Numbered from the stretch's first letter, positions 49,256 to 58,016 are shown. The stretch: 64,000 nucleotides of DNA from Actinomycetes bacterium (GCA_021805205.1 JAJZFV010000002.1:1-64000), one strand, 5' to 3'. Made by a program: numbers and translations. The notes: a model not told the origin generated them from the letters alone.

Positions 49256-50548
49256 CTAATCCCCAACAACTTCAAAGTCACTTTGGCGACCGTAAAAGTC
49301 AGATAAGATGCGGTTGTATATTTGCTCAACCCTCTCTGCGCACCTATCCCAGGTATATCGTTCAAAGACCCGCTCCAGACCGTTAGCCGAAAGACGATTC
49401 CTCAAATCTTCATCCTCAAAGAGTCTCTTGATGGCACCAGCAAGGGCGTTCGCATCACGAGTAGGGACAAGGAGGCCACAGCTACCATCGACACCGACTA
49501 CTTCAGGAATTGCTCCACCGTAAGTTGCCACCAGTGGAACCCCACACGCCATTGCCTCGATAGAGGGGAAAGAGAATCCCTCGTAGATGCTAGGCACTAC
49601 CGCCACGGTCGACTCAGAGTAGAGCTTTACCATCTCTTCTTGAGTGACACGGCCCACGAAGTCAAAGATTTGGTCGAGGCCATTTTCAGCTACAAATCTA
49701 TGAACTTGGCTATCTCCGCGTGGAGTGCCAAGCACCTTTACCTCTAGCTCCGGAAAATCATCTTTGAGTATCAAGGCAGCTTGCGCCAAATAGATCAAAC
49801 CTTTGAGGACTACGTCTGCACTAGAGGTAGAAACGATGCGAAACTTATGGCGAACCGCTCCCTCAATCGGGTGAAATATCTTGGTATCTACTCCAACGTG
49901 AACGACTTCGATATTTTCTAGTTTCGCGCCCATTTCAGAGGCTACGTCCTGCTTAGACGTCTCTGAGACAGTTATAATCTGCTGCGCACTTCTAGCAGCC
50001 CGAACTTGTGATCGAACGAAACCGTACCACCTCCACACTCCAAAGCGCCGAACTAGCCCTTTAGCAGATTCAAGGTCTAGTTGGCGATCTACCGTAATCG
50101 GATGGTGTATCGCAGTTACAACAGGTTTGCGTCCCTTGCCTATCTTGGTCAACGTTGAGTTAAGTGACTGATTATCATGGATGATATCAAACTCATCCAG
50201 ACGAGGGACGAGATACTTCTTTAGCCTTAGGCCAAATGCCTTCGGCTCACAAAAACTACCCGTCAAAGTTAATGCAAACTCATATAAGTCGGCGAGGCTA
50301 TGGATCTCCGAAAGGTGAGGGATCTTTATGGAGTCTCCACCTCGATATACATCCAACGATTGAACCTCGACGAGTTCGCACCTATCGTCTAAATCTGGAT
50401 ATGGTGGACCGGAGAAGATCGTAACTTCATGACCCCTAGCGGCGAGTGCAGCCGTCATGTACTTGGTATATACTCCCTGACCACCCGAGTACGGGTTCCC
50501 CCTGTAGATGCAAAATGCAATCTTTAGCTTTTTATCTTCAACCGCCAA
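49256..50548 (-). CDS. Glycosyltransferase family 4
   Basis: A 430-residue GT-B fold retaining glycosyltransferase. The N-terminal half has YRGNPYSGGQGVYTKYMTAALAARGHEVTIFSG (donor/acceptor loop after residue 14). The C-terminal half has FRIVSTSSADVVLKGLIYL near 235 and the EX7E motif in VPSIYEGFSFPSIEAMACGVPLVATYGGAIPEVVG near 330. It transfers a sugar from an NDP- or lipid-linked donor; acceptor unknown. Its start overlaps the 3' end of the upstream transporter gene by 11 bp. It is the first gene of the methyltransferase-toroid group, and galU (UDP-glucose supply) lies 8 kb upstream. Confidence 0.88.
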   Translation of the reverse strand: MAVEDKKLKIAFCIYRGNPYSGGQGVYTKYMTAALAARGHEVTIFSGPPYPDLDDRCELVEVQSLDVYRGGDSIKIPHLSEIHSLADLYEFALTLTGSFCEPKAFGLRLKKYLVPRLDEFDIIHDNQSLNSTLTKIGKGRKPVVTAIHHPITVDRQLDLESAKGLVRRFGVWRWYGFVRSQVRAARSAQQIITVSETSKQDVASEMGAKLENIEVVHVGVDTKIFHPIEGAVRHKFRIVSTSSADVVLKGLIYLAQAALILKDDFPELEVKVLGTPRGDSQVHRFVAENGLDQIFDFVGRVTQEEMVKLYSESTVAVVPSIYEGFSFPSIEAMACGVPLVATYGGAIPEVVGVDGSCGLLVPTRDANALAGAIKRLFEDEDLRNRLSANGLERVFERYTWDRCAERVEQIYNRILSDFYGRQSDFEVVGD

Positions 50549-51812
50549 TATGTAACCAACCCAAGACGCTTTGAACTAACAATACTAATGAAAGTATCGA
50601 AATGCTCGCTACCACGATGGTAGCGACCGTTCTAAAGGTCGGAGTATTTGCCCTGTCTCCCAATATCGATCGTTTATTTGCAAGTTTGAGAATGAAGGCG
50701 AGGATAATTGGAGTTACGAGGCCCTGTAAAACCTGGGCAAAGACGAGAAACGTTATCAAGTTTGATGGAAGAAGGGCTATACCAGCACCGATTATAATCT
50801 GGGTCGTAAAGATTCCAACGAAGACCGGGGCGTCCCTAAAAGAGCTAGATACGCTTCTCTCGTATCCAATGGCCTCAGCTAGCGCATAAGAGGTCGACAA
50901 TGGGACCACCGCTGCTGCAAGGGCAGAGGCCCCAAGCAGTCCCGCAGCAAACAGATAGACATCAAAGCTACCCGCAACGGGCTTCAATGCCGAGGCCGCC
51001 TGCTGGGCCGACGCTAGAGGTCCCGTTCCACCAATTACCGCAGCCGTAGCAATGATCATAAAGATAGAGATGACATTCGCAAATACGGCACCTCCAACTG
51101 CATCGAAACGCTCCAATGAGTACTCGTCGGGCTTTACGCCTCGATCGACAACCCCAGAAGCTGCATAAAGTTGCATATAGGGTGAGATGGTGGTTCCAAT
51201 CAAACCAACTGCTAGATAGACATAGCTCTTGGAAAGAATGAAGTGAGGTACCACCAGATTCGAGGCGACAGTTGAGACACTTGGGTGGGAGATGAATGCG
51301 GCTACGGGGTAGGCAAAAAAAGCCAACGAAAGTATCAGGAATACTCTCTCGGCGTACTTGTATGATCCAAGCAGTACCAGAGCCCAGATGGCGACTGCTG
51401 CGATTGGGATCGATACATACCTTGAAACTCCAAATAAGCCAAAGGATGCACCAATTCCGGCGAACTCGGATACGACGAGACCAAGGTTTGTAATCGTCAA
51501 CGCTGTCATAGCCAACGCCGTCATACGGATCGAAAACTCTTCTCGGATAAGAGAGGCCAACCCCTTGCCTGAAAAGGTACCTAACCGAGCCGCCATCTCT
51601 TGTACAACGATTAGGCCCACGGTAACCAAAACCATGAAAAAGAGAGTCTTATAACCGTACTGAGATCCGGCAGAGGCGTAGGTAATTACGCCACCTGCGT
51701 CATTGCCAGCATTTGCTGCTATCAATCCTGGTCCAAGGGCAGCTAGGTAGGCGAGGATTGTGAACTTTTTTGGTCGTAGCTCTTTAGCCTTTGAGGCGAT
51801 CTTTAAATTCAT
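50538..51812 (-). CDS. Nramp-related divalent metal transporter with an altered metal site
   Basis: A 424-residue LeuT-fold membrane protein with about eleven helices. The first helix has LGPGLIAANAGNDAGGVITYASAG: the usual DPGN motif is Asp38-Ala39-Gly40-Gly41. The sixth has GLIGTTISPYMQLYAASG: the usual Met-Pro-His is Ser210-Pro211-Tyr212. The Asp is kept, but the Asn and the Met that favour Mn/Fe over Mg/Ca are lost. This resembles Nramp-related Mg/Mn transporters (NRMT) more than MntH. It is 21 bp behind the MgtE_N/CBS gene and overlaps the glycosyltransferase gene by 11 bp. Confidence 0.85.
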   Translation of the reverse strand: MNLKIASKAKELRPKKFTILAYLAALGPGLIAANAGNDAGGVITYASAGSQYGYKTLFFMVLVTVGLIVVQEMAARLGTFSGKGLASLIREEFSIRMTALAMTALTITNLGLVVSEFAGIGASFGLFGVSRYVSIPIAAVAIWALVLLGSYKYAERVFLILSLAFFAYPVAAFISHPSVSTVASNLVVPHFILSKSYVYLAVGLIGTTISPYMQLYAASGVVDRGVKPDEYSLERFDAVGGAVFANVISIFMIIATAAVIGGTGPLASAQQAASALKPVAGSFDVYLFAAGLLGASALAAAVVPLSTSYALAEAIGYERSVSSSFRDAPVFVGIFTTQIIIGAGIALLPSNLITFLVFAQVLQGLVTPIILAFILKLANKRSILGDRANTPTFRTVATIVVASISILSLVLLVQSVLGWLHIGG

Positions 51813-51833
51813 TTCAATCCACCTGTGAGAAAT

Positions 51834-53186
51834 CTACGACAGTAGCCTTGGGAAGCGGAAGCGTCGCTCTTCAGGGATGATGGCGTCGATCACGTCGTCG
51901 GCAAGTATACGGCCCACAGCGATTCCATCTTCCAACACAATGACGCTGGACCTACGTGAAGAGGTGAGGACCTCTACGATCTTGTCAACGTCGTCGTCGA
52001 CGTTGACCGTTTGAGAGCTATCATCATCGCCGTCGGGTATCAGAGACGATATCGCCACATCTTCATTTTCTGCGACCAAAAGGTCAAAGAGTGGAATGTC
52101 GGCCATAAAGTTACCATCTTCGTCTACCACAACCACGGCATCAATATCTGAGCGATGCTCAGCATTCTTCCTTAAGTTTTTTATAACTTCGGCGATAGAT
52201 TCTGCCATTGGAACCTCGATCAACGATGTGGTCATCATTCCACCGGCGGTATCTTCTTCGTAGTCGATCAAATCCTCTAGATCGGCCGCCTTGTCTGGGT
52301 CCATTAGATCCAGAATCTCCTGACGTTTTTCGTCCTCGAGGTCACGAAGTGCCTCAGCCGCCTCGTCGGGTTCCATATTTTCGACGATATCAGCGGCGAT
52401 CTCAGGATCACTCTGGTTGATAATGACCTCAATATCGTCGCTATCCATCTCCTCGATTGCGTCTGCCACAACCTCAGCCCCAAGAGCCTCAATCAGGCCA
52501 TCGCGCTCCTTGCGGTCCAAATCTGAAAGGAGCTCAGCAAGTTCGGAGGGGCGCAACCGCCGGATGCCTCCACTTGACCGAGAAGCACGAAGTTTCACCG
52601 AGCCAGACGACTCATCGAAGGCTGCGACGTCTCCCCAGTCAATGACTCTTTTGGGTTTGGCTTGAGCTCTGATGCGACGCATCATCAGTCGCCTAAGTAG
52701 GGCGGAGACTCCTACCTCTACCCCTACTAACCTCAACGTACCTAATGCATGTGCTACATATAGTTCTGACGCTCGAATGACTTGAACGCCTTCAACGTCA
52801 ACGAGTTGATGGTCGAGAACCTCTTTACCCAAGATGACCTCACCGGCTCGCTTGGTAAAATCACGCAGATCCACCTTTGCCGATCGGAGCGTTATTTGGC
52901 TAGCACCAAGGATCTCTACTTTGTCAATATCGATAAAGGCTCGACGCCTTCCGACCCTTACGACGAGGCCCGTGAGAGGCGGATAGTCGACGACCTCAGA
53001 CCATCGGGCAACAATGTCGTCTACCTTTCCGATCTCTCCGCCGAATTGATTTTTGACAGTTATTCCAATAAGACCACTCAAGGGAACTATCGAAGCACGA
53101 ATATCTGCAATCGCTAACACCCGTCGAGCTCTAGCTAAACGAAGGCGATTGAGGCGTTCAGAAGGCTGTAGCTGCGTTCTGTTCAT
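51834..53186 (-). CDS. Soluble PRC-barrel / MgtE_N / CBS protein
   Basis: A 450-residue cytoplasmic protein. Two PRC-barrel-like segments (about 36-165), an MgtE_N helical domain (about 208-315: LRPSELAELLSDLDRKERDG, with repeated acidic helices) and two CBS domains (about 318-445, with GGMMTTSLIEVPMAESIAEVI). The membrane channel part of MgtE is absent: no hydrophobic helices follow. In MgtE these two cytosolic domains sense Mg and gate the channel. Here the protein is encoded directly ahead of an Nramp-related transporter, so it may be its Mg-responsive regulator (inference). The leader at 53187-53303 is structured. Confidence 0.85.
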   Translation of the reverse strand: MNRTQLQPSERLNRLRLARARRVLAIADIRASIVPLSGLIGITVKNQFGGEIGKVDDIVARWSEVVDYPPLTGLVVRVGRRRAFIDIDKVEILGASQITLRSAKVDLRDFTKRAGEVILGKEVLDHQLVDVEGVQVIRASELYVAHALGTLRLVGVEVGVSALLRRLMMRRIRAQAKPKRVIDWGDVAAFDESSGSVKLRASRSSGGIRRLRPSELAELLSDLDRKERDGLIEALGAEVVADAIEEMDSDDIEVIINQSDPEIAADIVENMEPDEAAEALRDLEDEKRQEILDLMDPDKAADLEDLIDYEEDTAGGMMTTSLIEVPMAESIAEVIKNLRKNAEHRSDIDAVVVVDEDGNFMADIPLFDLLVAENEDVAISSLIPDGDDDSSQTVNVDDDVDKIVEVLTSSRRSSVIVLEDGIAVGRILADDVIDAIIPEERRFRFPRLLS

Positions 53187-53303
53187 CGTTACACCTCCGT
53201 CGTCTATTAGCTAATCTCTAGCAATCCTCGGTCATAGACCCAATAATTATTATCCCGCGTCGCCTCGTGGTAACTTTGTTAAATACCGAGGCAGATAGCC
53301 TCG
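53187..53303 (-). promoter_or_regulatory. Structured 5' leader with alternative hairpins, upstream of the MgtE_N/CBS gene
   Basis: On the minus strand CGAGGC (53303-53298) can pair with GCCTCG (53292-53287) in a 5-base-loop hairpin. The same GCCTCG can instead pair with CGAGGC (53267-53262), with an extra GGTA/TACC stem inside. The two hairpins exclude each other. Further short stems (GGTC/GACC near 53240-53229) follow before GGAGG and the ATG. It does not match the yybP-ykoY or ykoK (M-box) consensus as I know them. Confidence 0.45.
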
Positions 53304-53306
53304 CCG

Positions 53307-53334
53307 AATATAAGTTAACTTGTTTAACCAAAAA
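53307..53334 (-). promoter_or_regulatory. Promoter with an operator-like repeat for the MgtE_N/CBS-Nramp operon
   Basis: TATATT (53312-53307) is a good -10 box; the -35 (TTTTTG at 53334-53329, 16-bp spacer) is weak. The spacer holds GTTAAACAAGTTAAC (53328-53314), with GTTAA/TTAAC arms around 5 bases, a likely repressor site such as those of DtxR/MntR-type regulators. The regulator identity is a guess. Confidence 0.45.
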
Positions 53335-53399
53335 CTAGGTTCTGAAATTAGTTATTTGGCAATCATTTTGCGCATAGTTAAACTAACGTTTACCGAACT

Positions 53400-54107
53400 C
53401 TAGGGTCGACGAGCTTTTATTATTCCAGCTTCCGCCACGATCCGTTCAACTTCAATGTCGACGAATCCGGCTTCTCGAAGGAGCTCGGTCCAGGCTTGTT
53501 GAGAGATCGGTTTCTCCTGAAAACGGAACATATACCTAAAACCGTTTTTAATGATTCTCCAATATCCGCCAAGACCCATCTTGGCCATCTGTTTCACCTT
53601 ATCAGCAATGACCTTACGATCTTCAGGAGTACCACCTCGGCCGAACATCATATCCCCGAAGATCAACTCTCCCCCTGGCTTGAGCCAGCGAAAGGCATCG
53701 AATGCGAATGCCCTCTTCTCTTTGTCGCTGAGGTGGTGAAGGACGTAGTTGGAGACTAGGAGGTCAACGGTACCATTGGTGATACCGTACTCCTGAACCG
53801 ATCCGACCGCAGCCACGATATTGTTCACCCCAAGACCAGATAGTTTGTCCCGAAGCAACTCAATCATCTTTGGAGCGATATCAAGTGCGATTACCTTTGA
53901 AACGTGCTTGGAAAGAGGGATCGAAAGCTGACCTGAACCGCAACCGAGGTCTACAGCAAGACAATCTGGCCGATCCCCAACTCTATCCACAAGTAAGTCG
54001 ACCACTCGCTGTAGCCCTGGATTTTGCATCTCATCCCAAGAGGTGGCTCGACGCGACCAAACTATTCGCTGCAGCGCTAAACCTAATTTTTCCTTGGCAT
54101 TTGGCAA
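53400..54107 (-). CDS. SAM-dependent methyltransferase
   Basis: A 235-residue class I methyltransferase: CLAVDLGCGSGQLSIPLSKHV near residue 48 (SAM site), VIALDIAPKMIELL near 72, GTVDLLVSNYVLHHLSDKEK near 112 and LKPGGELIFGDMMFGRGG near 143. The pattern is of UbiE/Methyltransf_25 type. The C-terminal half has a basic, aromatic segment (GLGGYWRIIKNGFRYMFRFQEKP) that could contact membrane or lipid substrates. It lies 98 bp behind moaC on the same strand, but nothing ties it to molybdenum cofactor synthesis. Confidence 0.84.
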   Translation of the reverse strand: MPNAKEKLGLALQRIVWSRRATSWDEMQNPGLQRVVDLLVDRVGDRPDCLAVDLGCGSGQLSIPLSKHVSKVIALDIAPKMIELLRDKLSGLGVNNIVAAVGSVQEYGITNGTVDLLVSNYVLHHLSDKEKRAFAFDAFRWLKPGGELIFGDMMFGRGGTPEDRKVIADKVKQMAKMGLGGYWRIIKNGFRYMFRFQEKPISQQAWTELLREAGFVDIEVERIVAEAGIIKARRP

Positions 54108-54205
54108 AACAAAACCTCTTTTGGAGTAGCAACTTCAACCGCTTTGCAAGGCGGTGCACTTTTACACAGCCTTAAAGATTAGTTTCTCGCGGCCAGATAA
54201 CCCAC

Positions 54206-54712
54206 TTAGAAGAGTGGCTCTTCCAGATTCTCATGGCCGGGACGCTTCCAAATACCCGACTTACCACCGATCTTCTCCCAAAGTGCGAGGTCTGTGACGG
54301 TCATTGATCGATCGATCGACTTACACATGTCGTATATAGTTAGCGCTGCTACTGAGCAGCAAGTAAGGGCCTCCATCTCGACGCCGGTTCTATCAACGGT
54401 CTCAACCTGAGCTTCAACATCTACGTAGTCGTCACCGATTTGGAAGTTCACATAAACTGAGCCAACAAGGAGTGGGTGGCAAAGAGGAATCAGCTCGGCA
54501 GTCCGCTTTGCGGCTTGAATTCCCGCAATTCGGGCTGCGCCGAGAACGTCACCCTTATTTATGGCGTTGCTGGCCACCTTGGCCGTAGTCTCTGGCTTCA
54601 TGGTGACTCTACAACGTGCCACAGCACGCCTGTGAGTTGGCTCTTTTGGAGTTACGTCAACCATTCTGGCGCGACCAAGTGGGTCTAAATGTGTTAATCC
54701 TGAATCAGACAT
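54206..54712 (-). CDS. moaC: Cyclic pyranopterin monophosphate synthase
   Basis: Converts the MoaA product (3',8-cyclo-dihydro-GTP) to cyclic pyranopterin monophosphate in molybdenum cofactor synthesis. The 168 residues are typical: MVDVTPKEPTHRRAVARC near 17, the substrate loop AAKRTAELIPLCHPLLVGSVYV near 69 and GVEMEALTCCSVAALTIYDMCKSIDRSM near 110, with the conserved Met-Glu-Ala. It is 40 bp behind moaA, in one run with moeA and galU. Confidence 0.95.
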   Translation of the reverse strand: MSDSGLTHLDPLGRARMVDVTPKEPTHRRAVARCRVTMKPETTAKVASNAINKGDVLGAARIAGIQAAKRTAELIPLCHPLLVGSVYVNFQIGDDYVDVEAQVETVDRTGVEMEALTCCSVAALTIYDMCKSIDRSMTVTDLALWEKIGGKSGIWKRPGHENLEEPLF

Positions 54713-54752
54713 ACATTAAACACTAGATGATTAAAGTACCTGCAAGTAGCCT

Positions 54753-55757
54753 TTAGCCGCCAATCTGACTCATACTTCTCTTAGGTCGAAGGAAATTCAC
54801 GTTTCCAATGGAGTGGCCGCGCCATTTATCGCCAACTGCCCTCTCTATCACCGAATATATTGCTTCGTCACTCGCATGTGTTCGAAGCAGTTTTCTAAGG
54901 TCGTACTCCTCTACCGAAAATAGGCAATTTCGAAGTTGGCCCTCGGCGGTCAATCTAATTCGGTCACACGAATCACAAAATGGCTTGGTCACAGTCGGTA
55001 TCACGCCAAACTCTAGGTCCATATCCGAAAAAACATACCTAGAAGCTGGGTCGGAACCATTATCTATCTGCACCAATTCATACTTTGCAGAGATCTGTTC
55101 CACGATCTCGTCCGACGGTACCACAAGGTCGTTGTTCCAGATATCGTCTCCGTCGAGTGGCATAAACTCGATGAAACGAATATTCAACTGGTTCTTTCGA
55201 CCAAATTCAATAAACTCAAGCACCTCATCGTCGTTGTAGCCCCTCATCACCACGGTGTTGATCTTTAGCTTCGAAAACCCAGCCGCTTGAGCCGCTTTGA
55301 TTCCCTCTATCACCTTGTCAAATTGATCACGGCGAGTGATCTTGGCAAAGCGATTCCGGTCCAAAGTATCAAGCGAGATATTCAACCTTCCAAGTCCCGC
55401 CGCCTTAAGATCGATAGCTTGATGAGAAAGTGTGGCACCATTAGTCGTCATCGCAAGATCAAGGGCTTGGCCGTCGGGTCGACGAATCGCAGCCAGCCTC
55501 TCCACCAGTCGTACCAGTTGAGATCGCATAGTTGGCTCACCGCCAGTCAACCTGATTCCAGTAAAGTCGTATCGATCAACTACTAGTCGAGCGAGCCTTT
55601 CGATCTCTTCAAAGGTAAGTATCTCGTCCCTAGGTACCCACTGCATTCCTTCGGCGGGCATGCAGTACTGGCACCTGAAATTACACCGATCGGTTATCGA
55701 GATTCTAAGATCTCGAACTCGCCGTCCATAATTGTCTACTAATTCCATCAAGACCAT
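54753..55757 (-). CDS. moaA: GTP 3',8-cyclase (radical SAM)
   Basis: Radical SAM enzyme that starts molybdenum cofactor synthesis by rearranging GTP. The 334 residues have the radical SAM cluster in TDRCNFRCQYCMPAEG near 22 (CxxxCxxC), the SAM-binding GGEPT near 70 and the C-terminal second Fe-S site KPFCDSCDRIRLTAEGQLRNCLF near 255. The C-terminal end is SMSQIGG, the Gly-Gly tail typical of MoaA. It lies between moeA (33 bp upstream) and moaC (40 bp downstream). Confidence 0.96.
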   Translation of the reverse strand: MVLMELVDNYGRRVRDLRISITDRCNFRCQYCMPAEGMQWVPRDEILTFEEIERLARLVVDRYDFTGIRLTGGEPTMRSQLVRLVERLAAIRRPDGQALDLAMTTNGATLSHQAIDLKAAGLGRLNISLDTLDRNRFAKITRRDQFDKVIEGIKAAQAAGFSKLKINTVVMRGYNDDEVLEFIEFGRKNQLNIRFIEFMPLDGDDIWNNDLVVPSDEIVEQISAKYELVQIDNGSDPASRYVFSDMDLEFGVIPTVTKPFCDSCDRIRLTAEGQLRNCLFSVEEYDLRKLLRTHASDEAIYSVIERAVGDKWRGHSIGNVNFLRPKRSMSQIGG

Positions 55758-55790
55758 CCAATGGCTTCTATTGCAGAAGGCGTCTAAAGC

Positions 55791-57017
55791 TTACATCCAA
55801 ACACTTGAATTGAGGAGGACCCTTACCGCCTCACCGGCCTCGAACCCTTGCGAATCGGGAACCTCGATAAGACAATTCGACTGAGACATCTCATTTAGGT
55901 TGTGAGACGACTGCTTCGGTAGCGGCGAGACCCTAACCTGGTCGTCACCAATATCAATAACACCTCTAATGAAGTGTATCTTTCCATCTAAAGACCGTTT
56001 GTAGCCGTGCTGAGCGGTCGCGTAAATGAATTGGGGCAGCAAACTTTTCTTGCCTGCCATCTTGGCTAAAGCCGGCTTCATCAAAAGCTCAAAACTGACA
56101 AGAGCAGAGACCGGATTTCCTGGTAAACCAAAGAAGGCGGCACCATTTAGAACGCCAAATGCAAAAGGCTTTGCCGGCCTAATCGCTATCTGCATCCATT
56201 TGGCATTTCCCTGAGAGAGCTCTTGAACGATCGCCTTGGTGTAGTCGAAGTCACCAACGCTTACACCCCCCGATGTTGCAATTGCGTCAAACTCCTCAGC
56301 AGCACTTGAAAGAGCCTCTCTTATTAGATCCGCATCATCACGAATAATACCCAGGTCGACTACTTCGACACCACTCTGTGAAAGTGCGGCTAAGAGGCTA
56401 TGGCGATTTGAATCATATATTTGTCCTTCTGCAAGCTCGTCACCGCCATCTCGGAGTTCGTCTCCAGTCGATAGAACCCCAACTCGAAGGCGCCGAAACA
56501 CGGGAACACGAACGAGGCCGATCGAGGCGAGGGTGCCAATATGGCTTGGGTTCAGAATCGTGCCCTCAGGAACCACAACGTCGCCAACTGACACATCAGA
56601 TCCTTTAGATCGAATATTGCTTCCCTGCGAAGATACCCCTGTTAATGTAACTTTCCCATCTTCAGTTTCAGATGAATCTTCGACCATAACCACTGAAGCG
56701 GTATTAGCCGGGACTCTTGCACCAGTCATAATGCGATAGGTCGATCCCTCGGCGATCTCCCTCTTGCTACCATCTCCAGCTGCTATGGTGCCCGCTACCT
56801 TCAGCGTCACACTGCCTTGGCCAGATAAAAGATTTAGCGCACTTTCCTCAATTGCGAATCCGTCGACTGCGGTGTTGTCAAAGGGAGGTATGTCGATAGC
56901 AGAAACTACGTCACTTGAGACTACCAAGCCAATCGCTTTATCGATAGGTGTTGCGATCGCACGCTTGCGCTCGACCTTAGAAAGGACAAACTCCTGAGCT
57001 TCCGAAAGAGATATCAT
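55791..57017 (-). CDS. moeA: Molybdopterin molybdenumtransferase
   Basis: Inserts molybdate into adenylated molybdopterin. The 408 residues have the MoeA layout: domain 1/2 with IPPFDNTAVDGFAI near 43 (Asp of the family), TGARVPANTASVVMVED near 97, the MoCF-like domain with VGVLSTGDEL near 180 and TSGGVSVGDFDYTK near 248, and FGLPGNPVSALVSFELLMKP near 294. C-terminal domain IV follows. It is in one run with galU upstream (51 bp) and moaA downstream. No moaB, moaD or moaE is in the window, so the rest of the pathway must be elsewhere. Confidence 0.95.
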   Translation of the reverse strand: MISLSEAQEFVLSKVERKRAIATPIDKAIGLVVSSDVVSAIDIPPFDNTAVDGFAIEESALNLLSGQGSVTLKVAGTIAAGDGSKREIAEGSTYRIMTGARVPANTASVVMVEDSSETEDGKVTLTGVSSQGSNIRSKGSDVSVGDVVVPEGTILNPSHIGTLASIGLVRVPVFRRLRVGVLSTGDELRDGGDELAEGQIYDSNRHSLLAALSQSGVEVVDLGIIRDDADLIREALSSAAEEFDAIATSGGVSVGDFDYTKAIVQELSQGNAKWMQIAIRPAKPFAFGVLNGAAFFGLPGNPVSALVSFELLMKPALAKMAGKKSLLPQFIYATAQHGYKRSLDGKIHFIRGVIDIGDDQVRVSPLPKQSSHNLNEMSQSNCLIEVPDSQGFEAGEAVRVLLNSSVWM

Positions 57018-57068
57018 ACATTTAGATCTTAAGCGATCTCGGCAAGGTAGCGAATTCTAATTGGCCAT

Positions 57069-58016
57069 CTAAATCGACTTGTGAGTTATATCGATCGATT
57101 CTCCAGCTTCGCGCAATCCAGCTGTGCATAGCTTTGCAAGGCGTTCATCGGCCATAACGATCTCGGCCAAAACCTCCCGAAAGACTCCCCCGAGGTCCTC
57201 ACGGTTTAGCGCAGTCTCAACCGTAGCTCGCAAAAAGTCAACCTTATTACCGATATCGTAACGAACCTCATCGGTCACTAAGGCGTATATGGCCTGCTTT
57301 TCTAGCAAAAGAGATATGGCGTCGGTAAGTTGAATCTCGCCATTCTTACCTTCGCTAGTTTTGGCAATTGAGTCAAAGATCTCAGGGGTAAAGATGTAGC
57401 GACCGGTAACTGCAAGGTTAGAAGGAGCCTCTCCGATGGATGGCTTTTCCACAATCTGCGACACCCTGGCAAATTTAGGCGAAATATACTCGGGGTCGAC
57501 GCACCCATATAGATGAATCTCGCTCATTGGAACCTCACGAACCGCAATGACCGATCGTCCATTTCTATAGTACTGATCCAGCATCTCGGTTAGAAGGGTT
57601 GAATGCGTTACCGCTACGTCGTCAGCGAGCAAGACTACAAATGGCTCATTACCAACGTGCGAGCGCGCCGCCGCAACGGCGTGGCCAAGCCCCTTGGGCT
57701 CTCCTTGTCGCACGTAGTGTATTTCAGCAAGGTGGCTTATTGCCCGAATCTCCTCTAGTTCAGCCTCCTTGCGTCCTTCTTTGAGATAGTGCTCCAACTC
57801 GAAGGAACGATCGAAGTGGTCTTCAATCGACCTTTTCGATCTACCGGTCACGATCAATATATCGTCGAGTCCCGCCGTAATCGCCTCTTCAACAACGTAT
57901 TGAATCGCCGGTTTATCCACAACCGGAAGCATCTCCTTGGGTTGTGCCTTTGTAGCTGGAAGAAACCTAGTTCCTAGACCGGCAGCGGGGATCACCGCTT
58001 TTCTAACCTTATTCAA
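57069..58016 (-). CDS. galU: UTP-glucose-1-phosphate uridylyltransferase
   Basis: Makes UDP-glucose for glycan and glycolipid synthesis. I choose TTG 58016, which has GGAGG 8 bases upstream and gives 315 residues starting MNKVRKAVIPAAGLGTRFLPATKA; an earlier start at 58076 adds 20 residues without family match. Other motifs: KEMLPVVDKPAIQYVVEEA near 30, the catalytic region VLLADDVAV near 128, GCVDPEYISPKFARVSQIVEKP near 171 and GKNGEIQLTDAI near 225. First gene of the galU-moeA-moaA-moaC run. It is divergent from the FmdB-like gene across a CIRCE-type site. Confidence 0.94.
   Translation of the reverse strand: MNKVRKAVIPAAGLGTRFLPATKAQPKEMLPVVDKPAIQYVVEEAITAGLDDILIVTGRSKRSIEDHFDRSFELEHYLKEGRKEAELEEIRAISHLAEIHYVRQGEPKGLGHAVAAARSHVGNEPFVVLLADDVAVTHSTLLTEMLDQYYRNGRSVIAVREVPMSEIHLYGCVDPEYISPKFARVSQIVEKPSIGEAPSNLAVTGRYIFTPEIFDSIAKTSEGKNGEIQLTDAISLLLEKQAIYALVTDEVRYDIGNKVDFLRATVETALNREDLGGVFREVLAEIVMADERLAKLCTAGLREAGESIDITHKSI

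Noticed and set aside
53187-53303. Known Mn (yybP-ykoY) or Mg (ykoK) riboswitch
   Set aside because: I could not match the conserved bases of either class; only the alternative hairpins are reported.
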